Source of the DNA: an uncultured Microbacteriaceae bacterium
Lineage (GTDB): Bacteria; Actinomycetota; Actinomycetes; Actinomycetales; Microbacteriaceae
Assembly: GCA_947487835.1 (NCBI GenBank)
Contig: CANKXX010000003.1
Coordinates: 1-64,000 of the forward strand
Reading direction: 5' to 3'
DNA length: 64,000 bases
Positions 44,554-53,204 of this stretch are shown here, in pieces (the first letter of the stretch is position 1; every line of letters starts with the position of its first letter). Under the pieces are notes generated by a model, which was not told the origin of the DNA, did no database searches, and saw nothing but the letters and a program-made list of their open reading frames with translations. The position numbers and the translations under genes are program-made.

Positions 44554-45980
44554 ACGCGCCGCCGCGCGAAGTCCTCTGACACCGCGTGAGCGGCGATCTC
44601 CTCGGCGGCGTCCGGGTGGGTGACGCCGTAGCCGTACTGGCCGTAGCCGTAGGAGTCGGGGCCCTTGACCGGCATCATCGTGACGACGACGCCGAGCAGG
44701 CGGCTGCCGATGTGCTCGAGCGCACGGACGGCGGCGGACAGCTCGTTGCGCTTCGTGCGACCGGAGGCGGCGACGAGGATCGCGCCACCGGTGAGGCGGC
44801 TCACGACCGCCGCGTCGGTGACGAGCAGCAGCGGAGGCGTGTCGATGAGGACGTAGTCGAAGTCCTGGCCGAGCGTCTCGAGCAGGCGCGCCATCGACTT
44901 GGAGCCGAGCAGCTCGCTCGGGTTCGGGGGGATGCGGCCGCTGGGCAGCACGAACATCTGGCCGCGTCCCCAGCGCTGCAGGACGTGGTCGAGCTCGGCG
45001 CGCCCGATGAGCACGTCCGTCAGGCCGATGCCGCCCTCGAGCCCCATGTAGTCCGCGATCTTCGGCAGGCGCAGGTCGCCGTCCACGAGCGCGACGCGCG
45101 CGCCGGTCTCGGCGAGGGCGATGGCCAGGTTGCAGATGGTCGTGCTCTTGCCCTCGCCGGGCACGGAGCTCGTGACGACGAAGCTGCGGGGCCCCTCCTC
45201 GACGTTCAGGAACTGCAGGTTGGTGCGCAGGCTGCGGAACGCCTCGGACCGCGGGTTGCGCGGATCGGCGTGCACGACGAGCGGGCGCTTCTTGGTGTCG
45301 GGGTCGATGCTGATGCCGCCGAGGATCGGCTTGTCCGTGACGAGCGCGATGTCGTGCGAGCTGTGCAGGCGGTTGTCGAGCACGTTGCGCAGCACGGCGA
45401 TGCCGACGCCGACGGCGAGGCCGACGAGCAGGCCGAGCGCGATGTTGAGCGGCACGTTCGGACTCGCGGGGCCCTCGGGCGCGATCGCGGGCTGGATGGT
45501 CTCGATCTTGACGAGGCTGGTACCGCCGCCGACCGGGGCCTCGAGGTCGTCGACGACGACGGCCTGGAAGTTGTCGCTCACCGAGTTCGCGATGTCCGCG
45601 GCGGTGGTGGGGTCGGAGTCGGTCACGGTGACCTGGAGCAGCACGGTGTTGGTCGGCGAGGTCGCCTCGATCGCGTTCGCGAGGGACGCCGCCGTGGTGT
45701 CGAGGTCCAGGTCCTGGATCACCTGGTCGAGCACGCGCGGGCTGTCGACGACGTCGACGTAGGACAGTACTGCCTTGCTCGCGAAGCTGGAGCCCTGGAC
45801 GAGCTCACCGGTCGCCGCGGCGTCCCTGGTCTGCACCGAGACGTACATCTTCGTGGTCGCCTCGTACTTCGGCGTCACGAGGATGGAGTATGCCGCGGCC
45901 GTGGCGACACCCAGGAGCGTGCAGGCAGCGATGAGGATCCACGATTTGTGCAGGATCCTCAGATAGTCGCGCAGTTCCAC
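44550..45980 (-). CDS. Chain-length regulator fused to BY-kinase (Wzz-Wzc-like)
   Basis: A 476-residue membrane tyrosine kinase. Two helices (about 14-33 and 178-198) flank a periplasm-side Wzz domain. The cytoplasmic domain has Walker A PGEGKST near 274-280, VALVDGDLRLPK (Walker A') and YVLIDTPPLLL (Walker B), and ends in a Tyr cluster (DSYGYGQYGYG) for autophosphorylation. It controls polymer length and export. The GTG at 45980 has AAAGGA six bases upstream; the frame's extension to 46379 is rejected. Confidence 0.93.
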   Translation of the reverse strand: MELRDYLRILHKSWILIAACTLLGVATAAAYSILVTPKYEATTKMYVSVQTRDAAATGELVQGSSFASKAVLSYVDVVDSPRVLDQVIQDLDLDTTAASLANAIEATSPTNTVLLQVTVTDSDPTTAADIANSVSDNFQAVVVDDLEAPVGGGTSLVKIETIQPAIAPEGPASPNVPLNIALGLLVGLAVGVGIAVLRNVLDNRLHSSHDIALVTDKPILGGISIDPDTKKRPLVVHADPRNPRSEAFRSLRTNLQFLNVEEGPRSFVVTSSVPGEGKSTTICNLAIALAETGARVALVDGDLRLPKIADYMGLEGGIGLTDVLIGRAELDHVLQRWGRGQMFVLPSGRIPPNPSELLGSKSMARLLETLGQDFDYVLIDTPPLLLVTDAAVVSRLTGGAILVAASGRTKRNELSAAVRALEHIGSRLLGVVVTMMPVKGPDSYGYGQYGYGVTHPDAAEEIAAHAVSEDFARRRV

Positions 45981-46275
45981 GCGGTGTCCTTTCGGTTCGC
46001 CATTGAAGGGCGTGTCGTTTCCGTCTGCCCATACTTCCACACGGTACTGCTGCCCCCGATCACCAGCCCCCGTCGGGCCCGCACCATTATGGGGGACGCG
46101 GGCGGCGGGAACGACCCCGGGGCGCGGAGAACCGCCACCGTCGGCGAAAGCGCGTGCCGGTTCGGTGCCGGGTACGGTGAGGATCGGGGCCGGGGTCGGC
46201 CGTCGGGGAGGATGCGCGGATGGCAGGGATCGCACGGCTCCCGGTGGTCTTCTGAGCCGCGCCGAGGGGGGCCCG
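45981..46275. other. Divergent intergenic region between BY-kinase and acyltransferase
   Basis: No gene is seen. On the minus strand a -10-like TATGGG (46033-46028) is preceded by two GGGGGC half-sites (46060-46052 and 46073-46066), weakly resembling the beta-helix gene promoters. The 5' leader of the kinase message would be about 45 bases. Confidence 0.45.
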
Positions 46276-47277
46276 GTGGGCGGGCGTCCGCGTTCCGCCG
46301 CCATCGACACCGTCCGGGTGCTCGGGCTCGCCGCGGTCGTGACCGGCCACGCCTTCGCGGAGCCGGCCGTGCGCGCCACCCTCTATCCGTGGCACGTGCC
46401 CGTCTTCTTCTTCCTCACCGGCTACCTGTGGAGCGTGGGGCGCGGGCTGGGGGACGAGGTGCGCAAGCGCGCCCGCACCCTGCTCGCCCCCTACCTGGCC
46501 TGGCTCCTGCTCGCCGGGCTGTTCACGACCGCGCTGCGCGCCGAGGCCGGGCAACCGCCGTCACCCGCGGTGCTCGGCGAGATGCTGCTCGGTGGCACCT
46601 ACGTGGAGAGCCCCCTCTATACGTTCTGGTTCGCCACGGCCCTGATCTTCGCCGCCCTGCTCTACCGGGCGCTGGAGCGCCTGCCCGGCTGGGTGCCCTG
46701 GGCGGTCGCCGCGGCGGGCCTCGCCGCCGTGCACGCGGCCCCGCGCGTGGTGGCCGACGTGCCGCTCTCCCTCGGCGTCGCCGTGCCGAGCCTGCTCTTC
46801 CTCCTGCTCGGCACGGTCGCCAAGCGGCTGCGGCCCCGGATCGGTCGTCCGCTGACCGTGGGGCTCGCGCTGCTCGCGGTCGGCGCGATCCTGGTCGCGA
46901 CCGGCGCCTCGGGCCCCGTCGACGTGAAGCAGGGCGACTTCGGCACCGTCCTGCTGAGCCCGGTCGTCGCCGCCGTCCTCAGCTTCGGACTCGTGCTCGT
47001 CGCCGAGGTGGTCGTGCCCGCACTCGGCGAGCGCTTCGGCCGCGCGATGGTGCTGCTCGCGTCCGGCGGTCTGCTCGTGATGTTCGTGCACCCGGTCGTG
47101 CTGTGGGCGCTGCGGAACGACTCGGCGAACGGCTCCTGGGTCATCTACCTCACGGCACTGGTCGTGCCCTGGGCGATTGCGGTCGGGCTGCGGCACACCC
47201 CGCTCTCCCCCTGGCTGCTCGGTGTGCCGCGCGCCCGGGTTGCTGCGGCGCCGGCGCCGCCGGTCTCCCGCGCCTAG
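46276..47277 (+). CDS. Acyltransferase family membrane protein (exopolysaccharide O-acetylation-like)
   Basis: A 333-residue integral membrane protein with about 10 helices. AIDTVRVLGLAAVVTGHAFAE at the start carries the catalytic-type His of acyltransferase-3 proteins, and PVFFFLTGYLWSVGR follows. Such enzymes add acetyl groups to surface sugars. The GTG at 46276 has GAGGGGGG four bases upstream; an upstream extension is not supported. It converges on the thymidine kinase gene. Confidence 0.82.
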   Translation: MGGRPRSAAIDTVRVLGLAAVVTGHAFAEPAVRATLYPWHVPVFFFLTGYLWSVGRGLGDEVRKRARTLLAPYLAWLLLAGLFTTALRAEAGQPPSPAVLGEMLLGGTYVESPLYTFWFATALIFAALLYRALERLPGWVPWAVAAAGLAAVHAAPRVVADVPLSLGVAVPSLLFLLLGTVAKRLRPRIGRPLTVGLALLAVGAILVATGASGPVDVKQGDFGTVLLSPVVAAVLSFGLVLVAEVVVPALGERFGRAMVLLASGGLLVMFVHPVVLWALRNDSANGSWVIYLTALVVPWAIAVGLRHTPLSPWLLGVPRARVAAAPAPPVSRA

Positions 47278-47293
47278 CGGGTCGAGCGCCGGG

Positions 47294-47947
47294 TCAGCCC
47301 GCGGCGACCGCCGCCCGAGCCCGCAGGTCGGACGCGAGCGCGCCGCCGCTCTCCTGCAGGTAGCAGGCGCCGCACAGCGCTTCGTACGCGACGTCGACGC
47401 CGTCGATGGCCACCTGATCGCCGTCGAAGACGAACGCGTCGCCCACCCGGCGGGCGTTGAACACGGCCTTCCGGCCGCAGCGGCAGATGGTCTTCAGCTC
47501 CTCGAGGCTGTGCGCCACCTCGAGGAGGCGCCTGCTGCCCGGGAAGGCGACCGTCTGGAAGTCGGTGCGGATGCCGTAGGCGAGCACGGGGACGTCCTCG
47601 AGGATCGCGATGCGCACGAGGTCGTCCACCTGCGCGTCGGTGAGGAACTGCGCCTCGTCGACGAGGAGCGCGGAGACCGGCTGCGCCGGCGTCCCGCCGG
47701 GCAGCCCGGCCGCGGAGCCGACGAGGCGGAGGAACAGCGCGCGCACGTCGCTGACCGGGTCGATGAGGAAATCCACCTCGCGCGAGAACCCGAGCCGCGA
47801 CACGATCCGCCCGTCACCCTTGGTGTCGGTGTCCGGCTTCGCCAGCAGCACGCGGTGCCCGCGCTCCTCGTAGTTGAACGCCGCCTGGAGCATCGCCGTG
47901 CTCTTGCCGCTGTTCATGGCGCCGTATCGGAAGTAGAGCTTGGCCAT
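47294..47947 (-). CDS. tdk: Thymidine kinase (type II)
   Basis: A 217-residue salvage kinase making dTMP from thymidine. The P-loop GAMNSGKST (9-17), the lasso and VDEAQFLTDAQVDDL near 102, and the zinc ligands CRCGRKAVF near 152 and CGACY near 192 are present. Its ATG begins directly after the TAG of the response regulator gene, with no gap, so it is the last gene of the sensor operon. This is an unusual place for tdk. Confidence 0.95.
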   Translation of the reverse strand: MAKLYFRYGAMNSGKSTAMLQAAFNYEERGHRVLLAKPDTDTKGDGRIVSRLGFSREVDFLIDPVSDVRALFLRLVGSAAGLPGGTPAQPVSALLVDEAQFLTDAQVDDLVRIAILEDVPVLAYGIRTDFQTVAFPGSRRLLEVAHSLEELKTICRCGRKAVFNARRVGDAFVFDGDQVAIDGVDVAYEALCGACYLQESGGALASDLRARAAVAAG

Positions 47948-48619
47948 CTAGCGAAGGTACCCGTCCTCGGCGGCCCGACGGATCAGGTCGGCCTTGCGGC
48001 TGGCGGGGCGACCCGCCTGCTTGTACTTCTCCCGCACCCGGCGCAGGTAGGTCTTCGCGGTCTCGTACTGCACGTGCATGAGGGCCGCGACCTCGGAGGT
48101 GCTGTTGCCCGAGACGTACAGCTTCAGCGCCTCGGACTCGCCGAGGCTCAGCTTCGGCCGGGTGGTCGTCTGGGCGCCCAGGGGCAGCGGACGCCAGTCC
48201 CGCTGCAGGTTCTCGTTATGCTCGACGCCCATGACGGACCGGGCGACGTCCATGACCTCGCGCAGCGACTGGGACTTGCTGACGAATGCGGAGGCGCCGG
48301 CGTCGAGGGCCCGGTCCCGCACCTCGGGACTGTCGAGCCCGCTGAGGACGACCACCTTCGCCCCGGCCGCGCGGCAGGTGCGCACGCGGGCCTCGATGGA
48401 GACGGGCTCCTTGAGCTGGAAGTCGAGCAGGACGAGGTCCGTCGGGAAGTTCGCGCTCTGCACGAGCTGCAGCCAGGTGCTCGCGCTCAGGACGAGCTCG
48501 AAGTCCGGGGCGTTGGCCAGGATCCAGCTGGTCAGGCTGTCGAGAAGGACCTCGTGATCGTCCAGGACCGCGAGGCGGACCCTGTCGTGTCCGCGATTCT
48601 CGCGGCTGGCGGCGCCCAT
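47948..48619 (-). CDS. NarL/LuxR family response regulator
   Basis: A 223-residue two-component regulator. The receiver has the acidic pair in LAVLDDHEVL, the phosphorylatable Asp in LVLLDFQL, Ser in VVLSGLD and Lys in FVSKSQSL. The LuxR HTH occupies about 155-215 (LSLGESEALKLYVSGNSTSEV and YETAKTYLRRVREKYK). The ATG at 48619 is chosen, with the G-run AGGGGGG eight bases upstream; the frame's start at 48670 lies inside the preceding gene. Such regulators bind short inverted repeats, and the C-run/G-run palindromes in this window are the natural candidates. Confidence 0.92.
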   Translation of the reverse strand: MGAASRENRGHDRVRLAVLDDHEVLLDSLTSWILANAPDFELVLSASTWLQLVQSANFPTDLVLLDFQLKEPVSIEARVRTCRAAGAKVVVLSGLDSPEVRDRALDAGASAFVSKSQSLREVMDVARSVMGVEHNENLQRDWRPLPLGAQTTTRPKLSLGESEALKLYVSGNSTSEVAALMHVQYETAKTYLRRVREKYKQAGRPASRKADLIRRAAEDGYLR

Positions 48620-48656
48620 GGCGTCGACCCCCCCTACCGGGGAGTGGTCCCCCCGA

Positions 48657-49826
48657 TCAGTGACGTGCATAGGAGAACCGTAGTACGAGCTCCTGACCCG
48701 TCCGCTGCACGCGCACCCCGTCGAAGGCGGTGCGGAACACCGCGAGATACGGCGAGACCAGGCGGCGGGCGCGGCGGCGGGACAGCGCGAGCACCGCGGA
48801 GAGCTCGACGTCGCAGCGCCGGCCGGTCGCGGTCAATCGGACGTGCACGGAGCCCCGCTGCAGGGCCGGGGTGCCGAGCAGATCCGCCAGGAGCGCGCGC
48901 AGCGCGGACCGCTGCTCGACGTCCATGAGGTCGGCCACCCGCTGGGGGTCGCTCACCTGCGGCTCCTGCACGATGCCGGCGAGCAGCGCGTCCTGGCGGT
49001 GCTGCCGGAGCAGGTCCTCGAGCCAGCTCCGGCCCGCCTCGCTGATCATCACGCCCCGGATGGAGTCGGCGATCATCCGGGCCCGCTCGTGGTCCTCCTC
49101 GCTGATGGCGTTCCGGCCGAGCACCTCGGTGAGGAAGGGGACGACGTCGCGGTTGAGGATCGTCACCCGGTCCTGCTGCACCGACCGGGCCATGCCCTCC
49201 CGCACCCGCCCGACGTCCGCCTCACGGGCACGCGCCGCGCGCCCGTCCCACTCCTGTACCGAGCCGACGAGCACCCGGCAGAAGGTGGCCGATGCCGCCG
49301 TCATCCCGAGCACGGGGGTGATCGCGGCGGCCACGAGCACGATCGGCGGCGCATCGGACACGAAGTACGGCAGTTGCACGACGGTGAGGGCGGCCACGAC
49401 CGCCGCCGCGGTGACACCCAGCCGGAGGATCTCCGGCCAGGGCCGGAAGGGCGCCGCGGCGAGAAGGAGGATGCCGATCGCCACGGGACCCCAGTCGTCC
49501 CGCACGAAGTCGTTCTGCCGCCAGGTGGCGAACGCGGACAGCGCGTGCGCGAGCAGCGCCACCGCCAGCACGAACACGAGGCGGTTGCGGGTGAAGGGGG
49601 CGAAGCGCGGGTTGCTGCCGAGCGCGAGGGCGGCCCCGGCCACGGCGAGCGCGAGCACCGCCGCCGTCGCCACCGCGGGGCGGGTGATCGCGTCGACGTC
49701 CCGCGCCGTCGCGACGACGGCGTAGAGCAGCGCCAGCGCGGCGCCGACGATCGTCAGGCGGAGCCCGGACAGGATTCCGAGGGGATCGAGCTGCTGGACG
49801 GTGGGTTCGTGCGCCTGCCCGCTCAC
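48657..49826 (-). CDS. Degenerate histidine-kinase-like membrane protein
   Basis: A 389-residue protein. Residues 20-190 form about six to seven helices. The C-terminal half starts with a coiled segment (READVGRVREGMARSVQQD) where a kinase would have its phospho-acceptor helix, but no His-Asp/Glu box is present. The last 100 residues resemble an ATPase-fold end (VELSAVLALSRRRA...QELVLRFSYAR) without N, G1 or G2 boxes. It is probably a catalytically dead partner of the neighbouring kinase. The GTG overlaps that gene's stop by four bases. Confidence 0.7.
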   Translation of the reverse strand: MSGQAHEPTVQQLDPLGILSGLRLTIVGAALALLYAVVATARDVDAITRPAVATAAVLALAVAGAALALGSNPRFAPFTRNRLVFVLAVALLAHALSAFATWRQNDFVRDDWGPVAIGILLLAAAPFRPWPEILRLGVTAAAVVAALTVVQLPYFVSDAPPIVLVAAAITPVLGMTAASATFCRVLVGSVQEWDGRAARAREADVGRVREGMARSVQQDRVTILNRDVVPFLTEVLGRNAISEEDHERARMIADSIRGVMISEAGRSWLEDLLRQHRQDALLAGIVQEPQVSDPQRVADLMDVEQRSALRALLADLLGTPALQRGSVHVRLTATGRRCDVELSAVLALSRRRARRLVSPYLAVFRTAFDGVRVQRTGQELVLRFSYARH

Positions 49827-51067
49827 GCGGAGCCTCGGAGGCTGCCGCCCGGCTGATCGGGGACGCCCTCCTCGACGCTCGCCTCCTGTGCCCTCGGCAC
49901 CTGCAGCAGAACCGATGTGCCCTCGCCCACCGTCGACCAGATGTGCACAGATCCCCCGATCCGTTCGATCCTCCCGCGCACCGACTGCCGGAGGCCCAGC
50001 CTGTCCAGGGGCACGTTCTCCTCGCGGAAACCGTCGCCGCCGTCGATCACCATGATGGTCAGCTCGTCCGCGCCGCCGAACACGACGACCTCGGCCCGAT
50101 CGGTGCCCGAGTGCCGGGCGACGTTGACGAGGCACTGCCGCATGGCCAGCGCGAGCTCGCGCCCGACCTCGGGCGCGAGCGAGGCGAGCAGGCTGAGCTC
50201 CCCGGCGAGGTCGACGATCAGCCCGTCCGCACGTGAGTCCTCGACGGCCCGCTCGAAGGGGGCCGGGAGCCGGGTGCCCTCGGCGCTGTCCGCCACGGCC
50301 TCCGGCTCGATCAGCCAGTCGCCGCCGACGAGGAGCTGCAGATCCCGCTCGATGCTCTCCTTCGTCGCGGCCGGCAGCGGCCCGGTGGGCGCGGCGGCGA
50401 TCGCGGCGAGCTGGCTGAGCACGGTGTCGTGCAGCAGGGCGGCCGCGCGCTGTTCCAACCGGGTGCGCATGGCGGCCACGCTCTCCTCCCGGGCGGCACG
50501 GTGCATCGTCGGCCGGGCGCGCTGGGACGGCCGCCGCCCGCGGGCGACGATGCTGAGCACGGCCGTGAGCAGCACGGCGACGGCGGACGAGGCGAAGTCG
50601 CTCGTCGCCGGGCTGCCCTCCTGGACGTGGGCGAACAGCACGGCGGTCTCGGACGCGGCGTAGCCGGCCGCGACCCAGCCGAGGGCGCCGACCGAGGTCA
50701 CCGCGGCGCCGGCGCAGAGGACGAGTGCGAGCTTGGGCAGCGTGAGGATGAACGAGTCGTTCGTGGCCTCCGTGCCGAGCTGGCTGAACAGCACGCCGGC
50801 GTACCAGAAGGTGCTCGCGGCGCCGGCTCCCAGGTACGCGACGGACCAGAGGAGTGTGCGGTTCGCGGCGAGGAGCAGGAGGGCGACGGCCATCAGCCCG
50901 AGCGGAAGGAACGCCGGCCACAGGAGGAGGGCCGGGTTGTCGAGCTGCAGGGCGCCGATGCAGACCACGGCGGTGGCCAGACAGAGCAGGGCAGCGGCAT
51001 GGCATGCCACCGCGATCGCGTCATGGAGACGCGAGCGTGCCAGGTGGTTGGGAAGGCCGAGTGCCAT
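49823..51067 (-). CDS. Sensor histidine kinase (NarX/DesK type)
   Basis: A 414-residue membrane kinase. Residues 15-180 hold about six helices. The HisKA_3 helix contains ALLHDTVLSQLAAI near 213 with the phospho-acceptor His. The ATPase domain has MRQCLVNVARHSG (N box), VIDGGDGF (G1) and GLRQSVRGRIERIGG...GEGTSVLLQVP (G2). It should phosphorylate the response regulator two genes downstream. The message appears leaderless: the ATG falls at about +1 of a promoter flanked by an ACCCC...GGGGT palindrome. Confidence 0.88.
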   Translation of the reverse strand: MALGLPNHLARSRLHDAIAVACHAAALLCLATAVVCIGALQLDNPALLLWPAFLPLGLMAVALLLLAANRTLLWSVAYLGAGAASTFWYAGVLFSQLGTEATNDSFILTLPKLALVLCAGAAVTSVGALGWVAAGYAASETAVLFAHVQEGSPATSDFASSAVAVLLTAVLSIVARGRRPSQRARPTMHRAAREESVAAMRTRLEQRAAALLHDTVLSQLAAIAAAPTGPLPAATKESIERDLQLLVGGDWLIEPEAVADSAEGTRLPAPFERAVEDSRADGLIVDLAGELSLLASLAPEVGRELALAMRQCLVNVARHSGTDRAEVVVFGGADELTIMVIDGGDGFREENVPLDRLGLRQSVRGRIERIGGSVHIWSTVGEGTSVLLQVPRAQEASVEEGVPDQPGGSLRGSA

Positions 51068-51073
51068 CCACGA

Positions 51074-51118
51074 AGTATCTCACCGACGTATGAGCCGATG
51101 TACCCCGTTTTCTGGGGT
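51074..51118 (-). promoter_or_regulatory. Promoter and palindrome of the sensor-kinase operon
   Basis: On the minus strand TACATC (51102-51097), 17 bases, then GATACT (51079-51074) would start RNA near the ATG at 51067. The palindrome ACCCC-N7-GGGGT (51102-51118) abuts the -35, the same layout as at the beta-helix genes. Confidence 0.6.
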
Positions 51119-51204
51119 GGCGGGCGAGAACCGGAGCCACGGCGTGGCGTCGTGTGCCCCATCCGGCGCCCGCCGCTCGGGGCGGATCCGATGAGGCCAC
51201 GGCG

Positions 51205-52359
51205 TCAGAACAGGGTGGGCTGCGCCTCGGCCAGCATCCGGGTCGCGAGGCTCGGCGGCAGCTCCTCGGCCAGGAGGGACCGGCCGCCCGACGCGGTCCC
51301 CGCCGACCCCTCGCCCTCGATCGTGCCCTGCGTGGCCCAGGACGGGCGGCCGCGGGGAGCGTCGAGCGCGGACGAGCGCACCGCCCCGGTGGCGGGCGCG
51401 GCGGTGCCGCGGCGGAGGCCATGGTCGCGGATCAGCGGGCGGATGCGCTCGGCGAGCCACTCCCGGTATGCCTTCGGGGCGTACGTCTTGCTGCCGTACA
51501 TCTCGCGGTACCGCGGCAGGAGCTCAGGGTGGTCCCGCTCGAGCCACTCGAAGTACCACTCCTTGACGCCGGGCTTGAGGTGCAGCGCCGTGTACAGCAC
51601 GTAGCTGCCGCCCGCGGCCTTCACCTGGGCGAGGGCGGAGTCGAGGTGCGCCCTGCTGTCGGTGAGGTACGGCAGGATCGGCATCAGGAAGACTCCGCAG
51701 GCGAGCCCCTGCTCGCGCACCGCCGTGACGGTGTCGAGGCGGGACTTCGTGGTCGGGGTGCCCGGCTCCACGGCCTGCTGCAGGGCGTCGTCGAAGACGG
51801 CGATGGACATGGCGAGGTCGACGGGCACCTCGCGGGCCGCCTCCGCGAGCAGCGGGACGTCGCGCCGCAGCAGGGAGCCCTTGGTCAGGATCGACAGCGG
51901 CGTGCCGGATGCCGCGAGCGCGGCGATGATGCCGGGCATGAGCCGGTAGCGGCCCTCCGCCCTCTGGTAGGGGTCTGTGTTCGTGCCGAGGGCGACGGGG
52001 TGCCTGTCCCAGCTCGGCTTCGCCAGCTCCCGGGCGAGCACCTCGGCGACGTTGACCTTGACGATGATTTCGGAGTCGAAGTCCTTGCCCGCGTCGAGCT
52101 CGAGGTACTTGTGGGTCGGGCGGGCGAAGCAGTAGACGCAGGCGTGGCTGCAGCCGCGGTAGGGGTTGATGGTCCAGCCGAACGGCATCGTCTTCGACTC
52201 GCCCGGCACGTGGTTCAGCGCGCTCTTCGCCAGGACCTCGTGGAACGTGATGCCGGCGAACTCGGGCGTGCGGACCGAGCGCACCAGGTTGTTGAGCTTC
52301 GCGAGCCCGGGCAGCGCCGAGGACTCCTCCGCGTTGATCTCCTGTCCACTCCATCGCAT
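51205..52359 (-). CDS. Radical SAM protein, Rv2578c/SplB-like family
   Basis: A 384-residue protein. The iron-sulphur cluster motif is GCSHACVYCF near 73 (Cys-x3-Cys-x2-Cys), followed by the SAM-site LGTNTDPYQRAEGRYRL near 130 and SILTKGSLLRRDVPLL. The Rv2578c family has no established reaction. The start is uncertain: ATG at 52359 (MRWSGQEIN) fits the family, while the frame continues to 52377. No ribosome site is seen. Confidence 0.87.
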   Translation of the reverse strand: MRWSGQEINAEESSALPGLAKLNNLVRSVRTPEFAGITFHEVLAKSALNHVPGESKTMPFGWTINPYRGCSHACVYCFARPTHKYLELDAGKDFDSEIIVKVNVAEVLARELAKPSWDRHPVALGTNTDPYQRAEGRYRLMPGIIAALAASGTPLSILTKGSLLRRDVPLLAEAAREVPVDLAMSIAVFDDALQQAVEPGTPTTKSRLDTVTAVREQGLACGVFLMPILPYLTDSRAHLDSALAQVKAAGGSYVLYTALHLKPGVKEWYFEWLERDHPELLPRYREMYGSKTYAPKAYREWLAERIRPLIRDHGLRRGTAAPATGAVRSSALDAPRGRPSWATQGTIEGEGSAGTASGGRSLLAEELPPSLATRMLAEAQPTLF

Positions 52360-52496
52360 GCGACCATTCGAACACACTTTCTGCTGTTCCGCCTCCCCCG
52401 GCGCGGACCGATCGAACGGGTTCGAACAGAGTTCGATCCGGTGCGGGCCCTGGGCACGCCTTTACGGGTGGTGGCCCGCGGGTGGAGCATGGGGCG

Positions 52497-53141
52497 ATGA
52501 GCGACGACGCGACCGACCCGGACACGACTGCGGCCACGACCGCGGGCACGGCGGTCGGGGACGCGGCGCCGCAGTTCTACGCCGCGGATCGGCAGGACTG
52601 GCGGAGCTGGCTCGCGCGCAACGGGCCGACGGCGGCGGGCGTCTGGGTCGTCTACGACCGCGGGCCCGCACGGCCCTTCGGCTACGAGCAGATCGTCGAG
52701 GAGGCGCTCTGCTTCGGCTGGATCGACAGCAAGGGGCGCAAGGTCGACGACGCCCGCACGATGCTCTACCTCGCGCCACGGAAGCCGGGGAGCGCGTGGT
52801 CACGGCTGAACAAGGTGCGGGTCGAGCGCCTGATCACCGACGGCCTGATGACCGAGGCGGGCCTCGCGGTCATCGACGCGGCCAAGCAGTGCGGCAGCTG
52901 GACCGCGCTCGACGACGTGGAGGACGGCCTCGAGCCGGCCGACCTCGCGGCCGCCCTCGATGCCGATGCGCTGGCCCGGCAGCACTGGGACGCGTTCCCC
53001 CGCTCGGCCCGGCGCGGGATCCTCGAGTGGATCAGCCACGCCAAGCGTCCGGCGACCCGGCTCGCTCGCGTGCAGGCCACCGTCTCCGAGGCGGCGGCCG
53101 GCCGCCGGGCGAACCAGTGGCGGCCCAAGGAGACGCCGTAG
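52497..53141 (+). CDS. YdeI/OmpD-associated family protein
   Basis: A 214-residue protein of the YdeI (bacteriocin-protection-like) family. Key segments are DRQDWRSWLARNGPTAAGVW near 32, EALCFGWIDSKGRKVDD near 70 and LAPRKPGSAWSRLNKVRVERL near 90. The C-terminal part has FPRSARRGILEWISHAKRPATR, also conserved. Its biochemical role is not known. The ATG at 52497 is preferred, with GGAG about 10 bases upstream. It converges with the mqo gene. Confidence 0.85.
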   Translation: MSDDATDPDTTAATTAGTAVGDAAPQFYAADRQDWRSWLARNGPTAAGVWVVYDRGPARPFGYEQIVEEALCFGWIDSKGRKVDDARTMLYLAPRKPGSAWSRLNKVRVERLITDGLMTEAGLAVIDAAKQCGSWTALDDVEDGLEPADLAAALDADALARQHWDAFPRSARRGILEWISHAKRPATRLARVQATVSEAAAGRRANQWRPKETP

Positions 53142-53204
53142 CGCCCGCCCGCCGCGCCGGAACGTGATCGCGCCGAGGGGCCCGGAGGCCGCCCGCGGCG
53201 AGCG

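Noticed and set aside
48620-48656. Gap before the response regulator (CCCCCCCTACCGGGGAGTGG) as another regulon site
   Set aside because: It lies inside an operon between two minus-strand genes with no promoter. The G-run serves as the ribosome site and the pairing is uneven.
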